Shown in pieces: positions 30,883 to 33,174 of a DNA stretch of 33,174 nucleotides. The notes below the pieces were generated by a model. That model was not told the DNA's origin. It saw only the letters and a program-made list of their open reading frames with translations, and did no database searches. How positions within the stretch are numbered: position 1 is the stretch's first letter; each line of letters opens with the position of its first letter. The position numbers and the translations under genes are program-made. Source of the DNA: Phenylobacterium sp. (GTDB taxonomy: Bacteria; Pseudomonadota; Alphaproteobacteria; Caulobacterales; Caulobacteraceae); NCBI RefSeq assembly GCF_030681155.1, contig NZ_JAUXXE010000004.1, positions 1 through 33,174 of the forward strand, in the 5' to 3' direction.

Positions 30883-33174
30883 CTAGCGGTCCTTTTCCAT
30901 GCCGCCGACAGCGGCCTGAGCGGCGGCCAGACGGGCGATCGGAACCCGGAACGGCGAGCAGCTGACATAGTCCAGGCCGATCCGCTCGCAGAACTCGATC
31001 GAGGCCGGATCGCCACCATGCTCGCCGCAGATGCCAAGCTTGACGTCCGGGCGCACTGCGCGGCCGCGCTCGGTGGCGATCCGGATCAGGTCGCCGACGC
31101 CTTCCTGGTCGAGGCTGACGAAGGGGTCCTTTTCGAAGATGCCCTTCTCCAGATAGGCGTTCAGGAACCGGCCAGAGTCGTCGCGGCTGATGCCGAAGGT
31201 GGTCTGGGTCAGGTCGTTGGTGCCGAAGGAGAAGAACTCGGCGTTTTCGGCCAGGTCGCCGGCGCGGATGGCCGCGCGCGGCAGCTCGACCATGGTGCCG
31301 ACCTGATACTCGATCTTCTGGCCGCGCTCCTTGAGCACCGCCTGGGCGACGCGGTCGGTGAGCACCCGCAGGTACTTCATCTCTTCGCCCTTGGCGACGA
31401 GCGGGTGCATGATCTCCGGGATCGGGGCGGTCTTGCCGCTTTCGGCGATCTCGCAGGCAGCCTCGAAGATCGCCCGGACCTGCATCTCGTAGATCTCAGG
31501 ATAGGACACGCCGAGGCGGCAACCGCGGTGGCCCAGCATCGGATTGGTCTCGTGCAGTTCCTTGGCCCGGCGCATCAGCTTGGCGGCGTCGAGGCCAGTC
31601 GACTTTGCCAGGCCTTCGAGGTCGGCCTCGGTGTGGGGCAGGAACTCGTGCAACGGCGGGTCGAGCAGCCGGATGGTGACCGGCAGGCCTTCCATGATGT
31701 TGAAGATCTCGACGAAGTCGTTGCGCTGCATCGGCAGGATCTTGGCCAGGGCCGTGCGGCGGCCAGCCTCGTCGTCGGCGAGGATCATCTCGCGGACGGC
31801 GGCGATGCGGTCTTCGTCGAAGAACATGTGCTCGGTGCGGCAAAGACCGATGCCCTCGGCGCCGAACTGGCGGGCCATACGGGCGTCGAGCGGGGTTTCG
31901 GCGTTGGCGCGAACCTTCAGGCGGCGGGTCTTGTCGGCCCATTCCATCAGGGTGGCGAAGTCGCCGGTCAGCTCGGGCTCGATCATCTTCACGGCGCCGG
32001 CGAGGATTTCGCCCTTGGAACCGTCGACGGTGATGATTTCGCCGGCCTTGTAGGTGCGGCCGCGCACGCGCAGCTCGCCGATCTTGCCGTCGATCTGCAG
32101 TTCGCCGGCGCCGGAGACGCAAGGACGGCCCATGCCGCGCGCCACCACGGCGGCGTGGCTGGTCATGCCGCCGCGGGCGGTGACGATGCCGCGAGCGGCG
32201 TGCATGCCGTGGATGTCTTCGGGCGAGGTCTCGTCACGCACCAGGATGACCGACTCGCCGGACGACCCCAGGCGCTCGGCCTCGTCGGAATTAAAGACGA
32301 TCTTGCCGGTCGCCGCGCCCGGCGAGGCCGGCAGGCCGGTGGTGATCACATCGCGCGGGCTGGCGGGATCGATGGTCGGGTGGAGCAACTGGTCGAGGCT
32401 GCCGGGTTCGACCCGCATCACCGCCTCTTCCTTGGTGATCAGGCCCTCGCTGGCGAGATCCACGGCGATCTTCAGCGCCGCCTTGGCGGTGCGCTTACCG
32501 TTGCGGGTCTGGAGCATATAGAGACGCCCCTGCTCCACCGTGAACTCGATGTCCTGCATGTCGCGGTAGTGATGCTCGAGCTTCTCGACCACCGCCTTGA
32601 ACTGCAGGAAGACCTCGGGCAGCGCCTCTTCCATCGAGGGGGCCTTCTCGCCCATCTCTTCGCGGGCGATCTTGGTCAGGGCCTGGGGCGTGCGGATGCC
32701 GGCGACGACGTCTTCGCCTTGGGCGTTGATCAGGAACTCGCCATAGAGGCGCGCTTCACCGGTCGAGGGATTGCGGGTGAAGGCCACGCCCGTGGCGGAT
32801 GAGTCGCCCATATTGCCGAACACCATCGACTGCACGTTGACGGCCGTGCCCCAGCTTTCCGGGATGTCGTGCATGCGGCGGTAGAACTTGGCCCGGTCGT
32901 TCATCCAGCTGGCGAACACCGCGCCGATGGCGCCCCAGAGCTGGAGGTGCGGATCCTGCGGGAAGGGCTTGCCCAGCTCGCGCTGAACGGCGTCCTTATA
33001 GTCCGAGACCACGCGTTCCCAGTCGTCGGCCGAAAGGCCGGTGTCGACGGTGACGTCCAGGCGCTCCTTATGTTCATCGAGGATCTCTTCGAACATGTGG
33101 TGATCCAGATCGAGGACCACGTTGGAGTACATCTGGATGAAGCGGCGATAGCTGTCGAAGGCGAAGCGGCGGTC
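30883..33174 (-). CDS. ppdK: Pyruvate phosphate dikinase (5' part outside window)
   Basis: The frame is open to the window edge (14 codons, DRRFAFDSYRRFIQ, before the Met at 33132), so about 763 of roughly 890 residues are present. Visible parts are the ATP-grasp N-domain remainder, the phosphohistidine domain with ARGGMTSHAAVVARGMGRPC (catalytic His), and the C-terminal PEP/pyruvate barrel ending KLGICGEHGGDPASIEF (catalytic Cys) and VSCSPFRVPIARLAAAQAAV. PPDK interconverts pyruvate, ATP and phosphate with PEP, AMP and pyrophosphate. It is complete at the C-terminus. Any regulatory partner lies outside the window. Confidence 0.97.
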   Translation of the reverse strand, partial: DRRFAFDSYRRFIQMYSNVVLDLDHHMFEEILDEHKERLDVTVDTGLSADDWERVVSDYKDAVQRELGKPFPQDPHLQLWGAIGAVFASWMNDRAKFYRRMHDIPESWGTAVNVQSMVFGNMGDSSATGVAFTRNPSTGEARLYGEFLINAQGEDVVAGIRTPQALTKIAREEMGEKAPSMEEALPEVFLQFKAVVEKLEHHYRDMQDIEFTVEQGRLYMLQTRNGKRTAKAALKIAVDLASEGLITKEEAVMRVEPGSLDQLLHPTIDPASPRDVITTGLPASPGAATGKIVFNSDEAERLGSSGESVILVRDETSPEDIHGMHAARGIVTARGGMTSHAAVVARGMGRPCVSGAGELQIDGKIGELRVRGRTYKAGEIITVDGSKGEILAGAVKMIEPELTGDFATLMEWADKTRRLKVRANAETPLDARMARQFGAEGIGLCRTEHMFFDEDRIAAVREMILADDEAGRRTALAKILPMQRNDFVEIFNIMEGLPVTIRLLDPPLHEFLPHTEADLEGLAKSTGLDAAKLMRRAKELHETNPMLGHRGCRLGVSYPEIYEMQVRAIFEAACEIAESGKTAPIPEIMHPLVAKGEEMKYLRVLTDRVAQAVLKERGQKIEYQVGTMVELPRAAIRAGDLAENAEFFSFGTNDLTQTTFGISRDDSGRFLNAYLEKGIFEKDPFVSLDQEGVGDLIRIATERGRAVRPDVKLGICGEHGGDPASIEFCERIGLDYVSCSPFRVPIARLAAAQAAVGGMEKDR

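Noticed and set aside
31018..32802. 594-residue plus-strand ORF opposite ppdK
   Set aside because: Antisense shadow of a complete, motif-rich PPDK region; Ala/Gly/Asp-rich low-complexity composition.

Overview
The window is a GC-rich, gene-dense chromosomal segment of an alphaproteobacterium, most likely Caulobacter or a close relative in the Caulobacteraceae. The inference rests on very high third-position GC, frequent GTG/TTG starts, two secreted proteins ending in the alphaproteobacterial PEPxxWA-type sorting tail, an NrtR-like 'NAD regulator' with a dead Nudix domain, and general protein similarity. There is no rRNA, tRNA, CRISPR array, transposase or prophage. Both edges cut genes: a MoxR-type AAA ATPase at the left and pyruvate phosphate dikinase at the right.

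1-6.6 kb: the end of moxR and its terminator, a lipoprotein, a divergent minus-strand pair (universal stress protein plus a small conserved protein) behind a FixK/FNR-like box, a tight plus-strand operon (HD-domain hydrolase, tyrosine phosphatase, dead-Nudix NrtR-like regulator), a cytochrome P450 without the usual I-helix acid, and a GNAT acetyltransferase. 6.6-9.7 kb looks more accessory: a HAD phosphatase gene broken by an 11-G run, a cupin, a TPR-like protein, a REP-like palindrome and a small membrane protein.

9.7-16.1 kb: a minus-strand cluster of membrane-lipid genes (fatty-acid hydroxylase, membrane-anchored protein, DedA), a small cytosolic protein behind a long structured leader, an outer-membrane beta-barrel protein, and a plus-strand run of a ketoacyl-ACP synthase III-like enzyme, a GNAT and a nitronate monooxygenase. 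16.1-19.4 kb: two convergent PEPxxWA-CTERM exported proteins, and an ArsR-SRPBCC operon divergent from a YCII-family gene with a duplicated operator.

19.4-33.2 kb is almost all minus strand: an ABC-F ATPase, a Tat-exported DUF885 metallohydrolase, an exported hypothetical protein, and a probable operon read in the order M49-like peptidase, MscS channel, DUF488 protein, Ste24-type protease, GrpB-like protein, HAD phosphatase. Next come a protein built from exact five-residue repeats, a GNAT and ppdK. I found no complete undescribed system such as a defence island or BGC. The best leads are the G-tract frameshift, the duplicated ArsR operator with a probable leaderless start, the dead-Nudix regulator operon, the pentad-repeat protein and the acid-less P450.
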